Assembly (NCBI GenBank): GCA_949358305.1
Contig: OX442318.1
Coordinates: 2,342,501-2,406,500, forward strand
Source: Strigamia acuminata
Taxonomy: Eukaryota > Arthropoda > Chilopoda > Geophilomorpha > Linotaeniidae
Reading direction: 5' to 3'
DNA: 64,000 bases
Shown: positions 12,182 through 24,018 of the stretch, piece after piece
Layout: every line of letters starts with the position of its first letter
Position numbering within the stretch: the first letter of the stretch is position 1
Program-made: the position numbers and the translations under genes
The notes under the pieces: generated by a model
What the model was told of the DNA's origin: nothing
Seen by the model: the letters and a program-made list of their open reading frames with translations, nothing else
The model's database searches: none

Positions 12182-12326
12182 CTTTCTCTGCTTTCTGTTA
12201 AAAACTTGTCTCCATCCACTTGCAAGCATCTGCCTTTCAGTGAAATACTCTCCGGTGTGATTTGAATTTTCTGTTCCCCACTTTGGAACCACAAACCAGT
12301 CCACTGTTCTGGAAATTTGCATGCTC
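12182..12326 (-). CDS. Internal exon, DUF7044-like secreted protein
   Basis: This is the best-supported coding exon. On the minus strand it follows an acceptor (TTTTTCCTTTAG) and ends at AG before GTGAGC, a strong donor. The frame used needs two bases to complete the first codon and leaves two at the end (47 full codons). The other two frames are less protein-like; one contains a stop and one gives an ATG frame with no family resemblance. The peptide has CKFPEQWTGLWFQSG near its start and GRCLQVDGDKFL near its end. This agrees with my memory of the pattern C-x-FP-x2-W-x-G-x-WFQSG ... G-x-C ... GDKFL, the N-terminal module of uncharacterised extracellular or membrane-anchored proteins of invertebrates (DUF7044, often followed by DUF7042/7043). 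Two cysteines probably form a disulphide. Signal peptide and downstream exons were not found; they may lie tens of kilobases away. Biological role is unknown. Confidence 0.72.
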
Positions 12327-12763
12327 CTAAAGGAAAAAGAGCAAAAATAAATCATTACATCTTCATTTTAAAGCTTTCTTTTAGAGAATAATAATCAAAA
12401 ACAATCAACAAGGCTCTTGTGAGAATAAAAATTAAGGATGGCACTTAATTAGTGCAGTAATTAGGATAATATTAATATCAAGCTGTAAAATTTTGTTCTT
12501 AGACTTAGGGAATAACAATGCCTAAAGGTGAAATCAGGTAATGACATTTCAAATATAACAATAAAATGATTAATGGTCTAATGTTATGATGAAGCCTTCT
12601 GCTGTAAATAACATTCCTAGTTGATCCAATTTTCAAATATGCAATATATTTGCATTTATGTTGGAATGCAGTGTGCAAACAGGACTGAGTGAATGAGTCA
12701 ACAATCTTAAAGTGCAAAAGAGAAAACAACATCCCAATAAATTTGTTATTTGTTAGAAAAATT

Positions 12764-13062
12764 GCAAATTTGGTGGAAAAAGTGCAATTTTGGTGGAAAA
12801 ATGCAATTTTGGATAAAAAAAAATGTAATTTTGGTGGAAAAAATGCAATTTTGGTGGAAAAAATGCAATTTTGGTGAAAAAAATGCAATTTTGGTGGAAA
12901 AAATGCAATTTTGGTGGAAAAAATGCAATTTTAATGGAAAAAATGCAATTTTAGTAGAAAAAATGCAATTTTTGTGGAAAAAAATGCACTTTTGGTGGAA
13001 AAAATGCACTTGTGGTGGAAATTATGATGGAAAAAATCTAATTTTTTATAAAAAAAAATGCA
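12764..13062. repeat. 20-bp minisatellite
   Basis: About 14 copies of a 20-bp unit, TGCAATTTTGGTGGAAAAAA, with single-base changes and small A-run length changes. It begins about 440 bp beyond the upstream side of the exon at 12182-12326, probably in the preceding intron. Open frames on both strands across it are repeat translations. Confidence 0.9.
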
Positions 13063-13916
13063 ACTTGATTCCCAATAAAATAAAAATAAAATCTTAAAAT
13101 TCAGTAAAACCCAACAAAAAAAAGTAAAGCATTTTCTTCATATGACAACCTACATCTACATCATTTCAAATCAAACAACAGAATTTAATTTCTACAATCT
13201 AATATAGATGAACTTTCCCTCCAAGCACACTCAAACATGTCTACAAACTTGCAAAATCAACTATCCTTGCAAACATTCCTAAAACATATTTTCCATAATA
13301 TTTACCTCACATATCCAAATATAAAAATTTTCAAAAAAATAATTAAAACTTTATAATTACTTAATTATCTATTTTCCCCTCATACCCCCAACTACATTCA
13401 GAAATCCTCATCTTAATCCCCCTTGCCAACTGCCAGTTTAGCTGCAGCAAGATGAAAGAGGTGGCAACATGATCAGCAAATAAAAGGATGCTAACGTTTT
13501 AATTACTTTGTGCCTGTCAAGCCGGTGGTTTGTCTTGAGTTTGAGTGACAGACTAATCCCAAAGATTTTTAACATGTTTCAAAATGTGCCACATAGCACT
13601 AAGAAACGGAACAAATTGACTGACTCTGCCTTTGTCTTTGATTGAAATGCATACAATAAAGAGCCTGAATTAAACATACAATTCCAAAATGCAAACCCAA
13701 ACTTTCTCCTCAACTTTTTCTCTCTCCTTTGTTCTCTCTTTTTATCAAAACTGCAATAATCTTTTCGAAACAAAACGACTTTTGCACCAAAGATAAACCG
13801 GTCAATCCAGACTTCCGTCGTTCAACAATAGAAACAATAGAAACACCACTTCCGGTCAATGTTAACCTCCTACACACTACTCTCACCATAAGACTTAAAC
13901 AACTCAAATTTGTAAA
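13063..13916. other. No feature seen
   Basis: AT-rich spacer between two minisatellites. Open frames at 13579-13985 overlap on both strands and show no domain or clear splice context. Confidence 0.5.
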
Positions 13917-14899
13917 TACCGTATTTTGTCGAGTAAGAGCGGCGGCTCTTAATCGAGGGCAGCTCTTATTACAATAGTTCACCATATTTCGATTAAAATT
14001 TCAATTTTTTTATTAAAATTTCACTTTTTTCAATTAAAATTTCACTTTTTTCAATTAAAATTTCCCTTTTTTCATTTAAATTTCACTTTTTTCATTTAAA
14101 TTTCACTTTTTTCAATTAAAATTTCACTTTTTTCAATTAAAATTTCCCTTTTTTCATTTAAATTTCACTTTTTTCATTTAAATTTCACTTTTTTCAATTA
14201 AAATTTCACTTTTTTCAATTGGAATTTCCATTTTCTTGATTTAAATTTCACTTTTTTCATTAAATTTTTATTTTTTCTTTAAAATTTCACTTTTTCATTG
14301 AAATTTCACTTTTCTCATTGAAATTTCACTTTTCTCATTGAAATTTCACTTTTCTCATAGAAATTTCACTTTTCTCATTGAAATTTCACTTTTCTCATTG
14401 AAATTTCACTTTTCTCATTGAAATTTCACTTTTCTCATTGAAATTTCACTTTTTTCATTGAAATTTCACTTTTCTCATTGAAATTTCATTTTTCTCATTG
14501 AAATTTCACTTTTCTCATTGAAATTTCACTTTTTTCATTGAAATTTCACTTTTTCATTAAAATTTCCCTATTTTCATTAAAATTTCACTTTTTTCATTGA
14601 AATTTTACTTTTTTCAATTAAAATTTCCATTTTATTGATTAAAATTTCACTTTTTTCATTAAATTTTCATTTTTCTCACTAGTGAAATTTTAATTTTTTC
14701 CATTAAAATTTCACATTTTTTAAAAATTTCTATTTAAATAACCATCATCATCGACGAAATGTTTCATTAACCGTTTCCTGTTTAATTACAAAACCCCTCG
14801 AATAGTAGCGGCTCATATTTCAAACCACCTCTCTGAGACGCAGCTACTATTCAAGGGCGGCTACAAAACGAGGGCGACTCTTAATCAAGAAAATACGAC
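13917..14899. mobile_element. TACCGTATTTT-type MITE filled by a minisatellite
   Basis: The ends are inverted: the left begins TACCGTATTTTGTCGAGTAA followed by GAGCGGCGGCTCTTAATCGA, and the right read inward runs GTCGTATTTTCTTGATTAAG then AGTCGCCCTCG. Internal sub-terminal blocks (GGCTACTATTCAAGGGCGG) match other members of the family at 23295-23574 and 31523. Between the ends lies a tandem array of about 740 bp. The family has no coding capacity. Confidence 0.65.
13984..14725. repeat. 18-20-bp minisatellite inside the MITE
   Basis: Roughly 37 copies. The left part uses TTTCAATTAAAATTTCACTT variants, the middle a homogeneous 20-bp unit (AAATTTCACTTTTCTCATTG), and the right returns to mixed variants. 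The segmental structure shows at least two separate expansions. Confidence 0.88.
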
Positions 14900-15576
14900 A
14901 GAATAATTAAAAGTCACCTTAGAGTTCGGATTTCACAGTATTGATACTGATCTAGATCGATCGCAAATGAAAGCACACGTACACAATAGTTTACATATTG
15001 GACACCCCTGGATTAACGGCACAAATAACGCTAAATCACCAAAGGCCATTCGATCTTTCAATCACCATCATAACCGCTAAGCCTCAAAAATATAAATGCA
15101 AATAAACTCCACTCAAACATCTACTTCCTGTTTGTATTTAGCTCGCGCAACTACCGCCACATCATATTTCATTATCTCCACTAAGCTGATTGAAATGAAT
15201 ATCTCATAATCCATTCAAAAATCTACTTCCTGTGTGTGTCAACCCCCAAGTACATCATATACCCATTAAGCAGATTCAATTATTTCCTGTATACTTTGTT
15301 AGGAAATTCCATCAAACTTAATCCATAAAGAAATCCAAGTGCAAGTGTGTGAATTTGCCAATTTCTTTTCTCATGTGAACTTGAAGTTTCATGGACCACA
15401 TGTTGTAGGGAGTGACTCACACACACGTGACGAATGTGCATCAATCGACAGCACCCACACGCAATGTTCACAGACCCAACTAAGTTTTTTTAATTTGGCA
15501 TTGCATCGGTAAATTTACTTACGCGAACCAAATAAATTCGGTTGACGAAACATGGGATTCTACTACTGCCGTATTT

Positions 15577-15878
15577 GGGGCCGTCCATAAATTACGTAAC
15601 GCTGATTTTTTTATTTTTAGACCCCCTTCCCCCCTGTAACAAGGTTGTAACAAATCCACAAACCCCCCCTAGAATATTACGTAACAAAACTTACCACCCC
15701 CCCCCCCAAAAAAAAATATTTTTAAAATAATAATAAATTGAAACAATAAAAGTAAAATTTTTACTTTTTGTTACGTAACATTTTTAAGAACCCCCCCCCC
15801 CCTCCCCATCGTAACAACCCGTAACAAAATTTGAACCCCCCCCCCCCTCCAGGCGTTACGTAATTTATGGACGGCCCC
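15577..15878. mobile_element. Palindromic MITE, GGGGCCGTCC ends
   Basis: Perfect terminal inverted repeats of about 26 bp start GGGGCCGTCCATAAATTACG. The interior contains C-tracts and TTGTTACG segments that themselves pair across the element, so most of its 302 bp can fold back. The same terminus is widespread in invertebrate genomes (from memory). A partial relative (CCATAAATTACGTAACGC) is at about 60130-60150. Confidence 0.8.
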
Positions 15879-18800
15879 TTTCTTCAAATTAAAGTCGCAG
15901 CCAGTCACTTCACTTATCATGTTTACGTGTACTCAGTTGTCCAGATAAGTTAAAATCCAGATTTTATTTATCCGGACAACCGTGGTGCGTTTACATGGCA
16001 TTAGTTTTCTGGCAAAGTGTGCCTGGGGAGTTTACACCCCTATATAGTCACATGACTTGGTTTGTCGCGTGCCAAACCAAATTAATCAAGAAATACAAAA
16101 TATTCTTAAGTGGTGATAATATTTTATTGAATAAACAATCGAGATCGCCACAACATATCAAATTCCGACCCCAGAAAAAGTGTTTTTAGATCATTTCACG
16201 TGGTTTCCGGTACCGAGTGTCGTTGGTACATCGATCGTTACTATGACAATCCAACGATACTCCGATAAAAGTATTTAATTTTCACATGCATGAGTCTGAT
16301 AAGTGTTTACATGCAGTTTTCATCAAATAACACCATTGTATTTACATGATCAGTTTTCCAGAAAAGTAATATTCGCATTTTCACTTATGAGAATTAGTGG
16401 ATTCTTTGAGTGAGTGCAAGTTCTTCTGTCACAAGTTCAAACAACATGACACTGTTTAAAGAGTTGTGTATTTAAGGAAAGAATTATTTGTGTGTCTTTG
16501 TGGTTGTTTACATTTAGATGTTTGTCACAAAGTGTGACTTGTGGCCCCCAGAAATTAAACAAGGGGTTAAGTACTGTGGTAGTTTTACAAGTGTTAAATA
16601 TTTATAAACCAACCTCTTGTCACACAAGTGGTTATAACAATAAAAATTCATGTTAGAAACAATAGACATTTTTTTTTTGGGTTTTAATTTCCTTTTTACC
16701 AGGCTAAATCCTACCTCTTTGCAAATCTAATCCCAATGTTTGAGTTCAATCTAATCCTTCAGAGTGATGACATAATCCTTCTATGAGAATACATGCAAAG
16801 AAAAATGTTTTACAGAAGTCTTAAGCAGAAAAAAATATTATGATAAAAAAAAAAAACTCATTTGCATTCATTTGTTTCTTCAGCTGGATAATGTTTCAAA
16901 CATTAAATTTGGGAATAAAAATGTAGATTTTTGCAAAAGACAGGATTTCACTTCCATTAAAAAGTATTTGGATTTTTCTTATTTGTTTTTGGGTCCAAAT
17001 TGTATCAAATGGGCACAAATTGAAAATATTTGTAGCTTTTTGGGGGTTATTTGTCGGATCGGAAAAAGATGCGCACAGACTGAAAAGTTAAGGTAGGTTT
17101 ACAACTCCTTGCCAAAAAAATGAAATAATCAATTTTTAACAACGCCTTTTCGTTTTATAATTGTAATTTGAAGACGCACATACAAAATTATGAATCGTGC
17201 TTTTAGTATATAAAACTACAATTATTAAGCTACCATTTGGTCCAAACAGAACCATAAAATCACTTCTGGTTGCGTTAATGCGTTAGACTAATTTTTCCTT
17301 GCGTTGCGTCAAGTGTGAACTTACCTTTTCTGCAATACACACACAAATCGAAACTTCCAACACAAAAAGAAATCGAAACCATCCAACCAGACACAACCCC
17401 GACAGTAAAAAACACTTGCCAACAAGACAAATGTCCACCCCATTCCTCACACACAATAAATATTAAAACGCACCCACTGTACTTTCAAAAAATAAAAAAT
17501 AAACCCCAATTTCAAAACCCTGCTGACAAATGTAAAAATTATCCATTAAAACAAGTTAATTCCCCATAACTTTCCCCATAAAAAAGAAATAAAAAACGAA
17601 TCCACCAGCACATTTCTTGACACTGTCATTGAGTCGGATAAAAGAAAGCGTTCTGGCGTAAAGAAACCGGAACCAAAGCCAAACCCTGACTTTGTGCACG
17701 CCATTGATCACCAGATGACACTGCAGCGCGCGAATTGGAAATGACATGGAAAACAGACAGAGACAGAGAGAGAGAGAGAAAAAAATTGATTTTATCTACA
17801 CAATAATAACGGGCCGACTTCCTTCTAACCCATCAATCTTGTCCAACATGGCTGCTGCCCCTGTTTCACAACAACAAACACCACAAAGCGAATTTCCAGC
17901 ATGCAATTGAAGACTATTGGGGGAGCATTTCTCAAAGCTGATCAACTCAAAACTCTTGTCAGTACCTGGACTAATGACTGGCATTTTCAAGAGGAGCCAA
18001 CGCTGGCGCTCCCTAGCGTGCAGTTCGGCATCTCAAGATAAGGACTAAGGAGAGCAAAATCCACGTGAATTATTCATGTGTTGCTGCAATGGAGAAGGAA
18101 ACCTGAGCCAATAAATACTGCAACTTCTCAAAAGTGTAAATATTAAAAAAAAGTTAGGGAAAAAAAGAATTCAAGTATGTGTCAACGCCAGACTGAGATT
18201 TCATACATGTCAACTCAACCTAGTGGGCAAATCTTGAGACACAAAAAAAATATATATTGGTATATATATATATAGAAATCACAACTGGGGTGGAAAATAC
18301 TGATTTTTTTTTTCTCGCTCCACAGAGTGAGATGAAATGATTGGAAAAAAGATAAAAAGTTGTAAGTTTGGGAAGTTGTAGAGACATAAAGGAATTAAAT
18401 TGATTTTCCCTGGCGGCAAAAAATGAAACCCAACCAAGTGTTATGTCGGTGAATGCAGAAAAAAGATTTCAATGGTTATTATCAATGATAGTGGTGATTT
18501 TAAGGTCTAAACAGTAGCTGCATTCAAAAACTAGAATATTTTGTTATATTTGAATGAAAACAAACGTGATTTACTTCTGGTTAAAAATGATACATCACTG
18601 GTTACATAAGATGCGAACAACATAAAACGAAACTAAAGAGTGACCACGCCAAATATGGTTGCGCGTCACCACGTAACTACAAAAACAAATACTACACTAA
18701 CATTACTAACGCCATCAATTGTTGATTTTCAACATTAAGATAATAATTCCCAACATACAAGTATTTTGTGTTTTACTTCAATTTTAAAACAAAAATGACA

Positions 18801-19497
18801 TCATTTCCTGTTTAAATCCATGCTAAAACTTAAAATACACTCAAAGTACAATTTTTATTTTTATTTTTCTACCGGTATGTTTCTTATCAACAATTTTATA
18901 TCGGAGATTAAATTTTCAATCAAATTAAAATTTCCCCTAGTGGCAAGTTTTGTGATCACAAGTTTATGTACTGTGTGTTTAAATGTTTTCAACCACGTCA
19001 CAAACAAACAGATAAATAAATAAATAAGTAAATAAGTAAATAAATAAAGAAAGGAACTAGGTGGAGCGCTGAAAGTCGTTTTTTCTTCGCTTTATAGCCC
19101 TTAGTGCGCAGATATTGCAGCAATAAAAATACAAAGTGCATATAGGATAACAGAATGACCAACTTCTATTGTGCAGGAATGAAACATGTTAGCTGAGAGC
19201 CGCATAGTTAATATTATTTCCGCTAGATGGCTAGTAAAACCAGTGAATTATATGACATCATATGTGTTTTGTGAAACAATGAGGAACAAAGGAAATGTCA
19301 ATTTTACATACAAGTTGGTACTAACTCTTTTGGGTTGGACACTTTGAAGTTTAAAGTGATGCATATTAGTGAGCAGCAAATCAATTTATGGTTTAAGATT
19401 TGGATTGAAATTGGACTAAAAGCCGAGGAGGAATGAAATGAAATGAAATGAAATGAAATGAGACGAAAAATCGTTATAAATCCATGAAAACTGTAAC
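15879..19497. other. Long stretch without a convincing gene
   Basis: This holds scattered AT-rich open frames, a (GA)n tract near 17760, a (TA)n tract near 18255-18275 and a dispersed repeat at 18761-18845. The 17600-18060 interval is richer in G+C and has ATGGCTGCTGCC (plus strand, 17848) and a minus-strand ATG before a GTACTG donor (17990 region), so it could be a promoter or first-exon region, but no continuing coding sequence was found. Confidence 0.45.
18761..18845 (+). repeat. Dispersed repeat, inverted copy at 40802
   Basis: The block GTATTTTGTGTTTTACTTCA through AAAATGACATCATTTCCTG matches the reverse complement of 40802-40886 over about 85 bp. A further piece of the 40802 copy (GCATTCAAAAACTA) matches 18527-18540, suggesting the element is longer and rearranged here. 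Confidence 0.6.
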
Positions 19498-19880
19498 AAA
19501 TCCTTAAAAAAATACATCAAAATCTCAAAAATCCATCAAATACTCAAAAAAGTCCATCAAAATCTCAAAAATCCATCAAAATCTCAAAAAAACATCAAAA
19601 TCTCAAAAATCTATCAAAATCTCAAAAAATCCATCAAAATTTCAAAAATCCATCAAAATCTTAAAAATTCCATTAAAATCTCATAAATTTAGCAAAATCT
19701 AAAAAAAATCCATCAAAATCTCAAAAAAATCCATCAAAATCTCAAAAAATCCATCAAAATCTCAAAAATCAATCAAAATCTCAAAAATTCATCAAAATCT
19801 CAAAAAATCAATCCAAATCTCAAAAAATCCATCAAAATCTCAAAAAACCCATTAAAATCTCAAAAAATCCTTCAAAAAGC
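19498..19880. repeat. About 20-bp minisatellite
   Basis: About 19 copies of AATCCATCAAAATCTCAAAA with substitutions and A-run slippage. It is followed at 19915-20010 by a separate unit of about 31 bp (TTTCCACAAAATTTTTAAAA) in three copies. The neighbouring A/C-rich sequence to 20200 looks like decayed extensions of the same kind. Confidence 0.85.
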
Positions 19881-20010
19881 ACAAGAAAAAACCTCTAAGC
19901 AGTCTTCAAAAATCCATTAAATTTCCACAAAATTTTTAAAATCTATTGAAATTTCCACAAAATTTTTAAAATCTATTGAAATTTTCACACAATTTTTAAA
20001 AATCTATTAA

Positions 20011-21196
20011 AATTTATACAAAATTTGTAGAAATCCACAAAATAAAAACAATAAAACCATAAAAATCTCCACAAAATCTTAAAAATTCACAAAAACCCCC
20101 CAAAAATCCAGAAAATCCCCCCAAAAAACAATAAATTAAAACAACCTCCACAAAAACAAAATAAACCACAAAAACCTCCACAAATCTATCAAAGTTCCCC
20201 AACCACTAAAATCTCCCATCAACTTTTATCGAATACTTTAGTGGTCTCTGAATCATGCACCAAATCCCACATCACCCCAACATCCCAACATGTCAAAATC
20301 CCATCCCTAGTGACAAAACTCAAAATTAAACATTCCAGCCCACCAGGATGCAAAATTCCAATTCTGCATCAATAATAACAACAACAATAACATCATCTTT
20401 CATTTACAACTCACAAAATTAAGCCTATTGCCTCCATTAAGCTTACTTCCTACAATAAACACACCACCACCAACAATATTTATTATTTCATGCCTCTTCT
20501 GATTACAAGCAAAATTCTCCCGAATTCTTAACAAGATCAGACCCAGACACCTTCGCTCAAAACTCGCCGGCCGTCTTTTCATAATTTCAACAACAAACAT
20601 GTTGCAACGGTGCGTGACATAAAACCACTATAAAACTTTGCCCCAAAAGTCGATACCAAAGAATAAGGAAACACAAGCTCCATTTGCAGCCTTTCCAAAC
20701 AGGCATCATGATAATTCACTCCGGGTCAATTCCCACACCTATTTATTAAATTCATTAAAATTGGAATGGAAAAGGAGGGAGAAAAAAAATTATAAGTTGA
20801 TGGCGTGACACCGAACATAACGACAGACACATCATAAAGCACCACCACCGCCACCCCTGACAAAAAAAGGTAAATGCTAACTTGCATCTGTCATGCAATC
20901 ATGTTTTTACCACTCAATACTTCAATAGTCGCCTTTTAAACTCGAATCTCCAAATTAAGGATGAAAATTCAATTTGCGAAAGGAAAGACAAATCTTTTTT
21001 TAAATTCTTTTTGGACACAAGGAATGGCATAAAACACGTCGTAGAAAAGATACGTTAGTTAGGTTAAGTCAGGTAAAAAAGGGGTTTCATTAAATGAGCG
21101 ATTAATTGATTACTTTGATTAGTCGATTACTTGACGTGTCATGCGACTGGATTCAACCAATCCCGAGAATAATCATTTCATCAAATAAGCAACTAA
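20011..21196. other. No gene seen
   Basis: A/C-rich decayed repeat sequence to about 20200, then AT-rich DNA with a few short open frames and no domains. Confidence 0.5.
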
Positions 21197-21636
21197 GCAA
21201 CTATACTCGAGTTGCACTCAAGAAGGCACCTCACAATGTGTACTCCCAATGGTCGAGCCAGTTTACTGGTGTAGTAATCCGGAAAAGTAGACCCAAACAC
21301 CAGAATTGCATTACAATGTACAGACATTGCAATCGATTGCCTAGGCAACGGCCTAAAATTCAAACTTCCAGACGATGTAAGCAATAAACACAACAAGCAC
21401 GAGTTCGACATCTTTTAATGTGTAAAACTTCATTTTAATGATGGAAATAATATTTTTTATTAAATAAAATCTAAATAACATTAACTAAACTAGTCATAAC
21501 AATCACAACAATAAATAAAAATCAAAACTATTTCTCCTAGTAGTAGTATACAGTCTGGAGTAAGTAGTAAATTGGCTCGACCAATGGGAGAACACCTTGT
21601 AAAGAGCCTTTTTGAGTGCAACTCGAGTATAGTTGC
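21197..21636. mobile_element. MITE with long imperfect inverted ends
   Basis: The left arm begins GCAACTATACTCGAGTTGCA and the right arm ends with its reverse complement. Pairing continues imperfectly for about 75 bp through CTCCCAATGGTCGAGCCA. The element is 440 bp with no transposase. Diverged relatives of the inner arm are at 28587-28664 and 42840-42915. Confidence 0.7.
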
Positions 21637-23252
21637 AATTATTATTTGTAGGAACTTTTTTTAAACAATTGCTCCGTATTTAGGTTACAATTTAAACAAT
21701 TCTGCCCATCGAAGCAATAATCACATAATCAGATTTTTGTTAGGCCCTCAATAATTGAGCTGTTACGATTATTGCGATAATCAACTAATCACAATAATCG
21801 CTTATTTATTGAAACCCCTTTATTAATTCAATCAATCATTTTTTTAAAGAATTAAACAGCTTAATTATAAATTTCCCAATTAAATCCAACAATATCTACC
21901 AAAAAAGCATAACTTCCAGCAAAAACCAACCTCTTACTGATAAACCTAGCTGTACCCAATTAATTCCCACACCTTAAAAATGCACTTCTGATCAATAAAT
22001 ACACAGAACACATATCTGTAAGCGGGACCAGTTACAAGCGTTTAACGCCTCTCTCGAGTCCTCGTGGCACCCGAGATGCAATGTGGTGAAATTTTTGATA
22101 ATGTGGTAACACGACTCCCCGGTGGTCAATTATTGCACTAATGATGGAAACTCCAAACCCTTTATATCAGCCATGAAAATATTTCCCTTCACCGCTTTCT
22201 CCTCTTTCCCTTCCCCGTGCCATAAAAGCGAAAGAAAAAAAAAGCGTCTTAATCTTAAGAAATCCTACAATTCTCTTCTCGCGCGCTCAACGACTCCGCC
22301 GCTGATCAATACAAGAAAAGAAAAGAAAGAAAAGGCTTTGACACATTATTCTCAGGCAAGTCAAAGATTTGCTGGCGCCATCTTGTAATCGGTTATGGAA
22401 TCCAGTCCTGGTTTCATCTTTCGCCGACAACTGTCAATAACTTTCCTTTGTCCTCAAACCACTTGTCTTCTTTTTTTGGGGGGAGGGAAAAACATCCTTT
22501 TTCCAGTAGCTTCCTGTTTCCTTCCATTGTTCCCATCTTGTGCTCTTTTCCCCTGGTGAGTATTGACTGAACTCAACAAAGCACCAGTAGCACTTTAACA
22601 GCTTTAAACCATGTCAACAGATTCTCTTTCTGTTGTTGCTCCTGGATTATTTTTAATAAAACCGGTGTGTAGTCCTCTGAAGATTTAGAAAATTGGCATT
22701 TTGCCAATTTAATAATGCTGCGTATTGTTGTTTGTTTATTAGTTATGTCTGTACAATGCAAGAGCATTTTTTGGTAAACATGTGCAGCCTTAAAAGCCCT
22801 TACACATGGCAATAAAATTCTCTGGGTTTTCCTCAATAACTTCGTCTTTAGAAAGATTCAAAATAGAAAGCCCAAAAATGTTTTTCTCCCTTTCATCGGA
22901 GAGAGGGTTTGAAAGCATCGGTGTCTAGGCATACTGAAAAGCCGGTTCAAAATCAATTAAAATCTTCCCTCCTAGCTATCAGCTATTTGATTGGCTCCCA
23001 AGGATCTCCTGACAGAAAGGGAAAGTGTAAATATTGGCTGTGCAGAACTTGTTTCGTCTTTTCGAAAGAATTAATCTTCGCTGTCGATCTCATCGCCAAA
23101 GCGTTAGGTTCTGACAACTTGTGGAAAAAAACTCGTTCGTGTACAAACACGCAAGTTAAATACATGTTGAATTACATAAACACAAGCAGTTCGTGTAGCT
23201 AGTTTCCGGCTAACAATGATGTCCCTAAAACATGACATCACGCTGTACTCCT

Positions 23253-23291
<39 letters not shown>

Positions 23292-23294
23292 TTA
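21637..23294. other. No convincing gene
   Basis: A minus-strand open frame of about 95 codons (22573-22860), ending in a lysine/glutamine-rich stretch and VLLVLC, has the look of a gene tail but no recognised domain and no clear acceptor, so it is not called. A (AAT)n microsatellite lies at 23252-23292. Confidence 0.4.
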
Positions 23295-23574
23295 ATACGG
23301 TATTTAACCGATTAAGAGTCGCCCTCGATTAGTAGCCACCCTCAAATTGTAGCCGCCCTCGATTAGTAGCCACCCTCGAATAGTAGCCGCCCTCGAATAG
23401 TAGCTGCTGCTGAGACACCAAGAATACAATGATGCTGACTAGCATCAACGCCATCTATCGGTGAAATTTAGCAACTTAAAATGTCAAATCGTGCAGTACA
23501 GATGTAACAAACGAAAAACCGAAATCGTAATTGCTGACAAAAATGGTAGTTTTGAATCGATAAAATACGGTAAT
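23295..23574. mobile_element. TACCGTATTTT-type MITE, complete copy
   Basis: It starts TACGGTATTTAACCGATTAA and its right end is the inverted TACCGTATTTTATCGATTC. The left half contains repeats of GCCGCCCTCGAATAGTAG. The right half carries a conserved segment (CGAAAAACCGAAATCGTAAT) shared with 31563-31610 (inverted) and 40285-40323. Confidence 0.7.
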
Positions 23575-23978
23575 AATTATTTATATTTCAATTTTATTCC
23601 CGGTGAGGACAGCAATAAGCCTGGCTCCAAATTTAGCTGTCGTATACAGTTTGCATACAATTGATCAAGCAAACAGAAAAGAAAAGGAAAAAAAATCATT
23701 GCACAGAAAAAAAAATTACACACAGAAATTGCAATCACTACATTGTTGCACAATAGCGGATAGTCTATTGTCAGGTTTGGCGTGATCTGCACTTTCGAGA
23801 ACACGATTAGAATTATAAGTTCAAGGACTTACAAATGTTTCTCATCTTTATTGGAGTGTGGAAAATCCTCACGTTCACCAGAATGTTGGAATAATCTCAA
23901 GATTACCGTCACTTCAAGCTAGGACGATTACTACAGAACTCCCCACACGTCAACAATTACAACCTTCATAGACCTTTG

Positions 23979-24018
23979 GAAAATCATGATGTAATGTCCT
24001 TTGACTCCGCCCACAATA
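23979..24018 (+). repeat. Dispersed short repeat, copy 2 of 3
   Basis: The segment with AAAATCATGATGTAATG then TTGACTCCGCCCACAATA matches 45205-45245 closely and 648-672 in its last part. Confidence 0.65.

Noticed and set aside
12505-13097. Open frames on both strands
   Set aside because: They are mostly carried by the 20-bp minisatellite; no splice or domain support.
22573-22860. Minus-strand frame with a gene-like tail
   Set aside because: No acceptor, no recognised domain; expected by chance a few times in the window.
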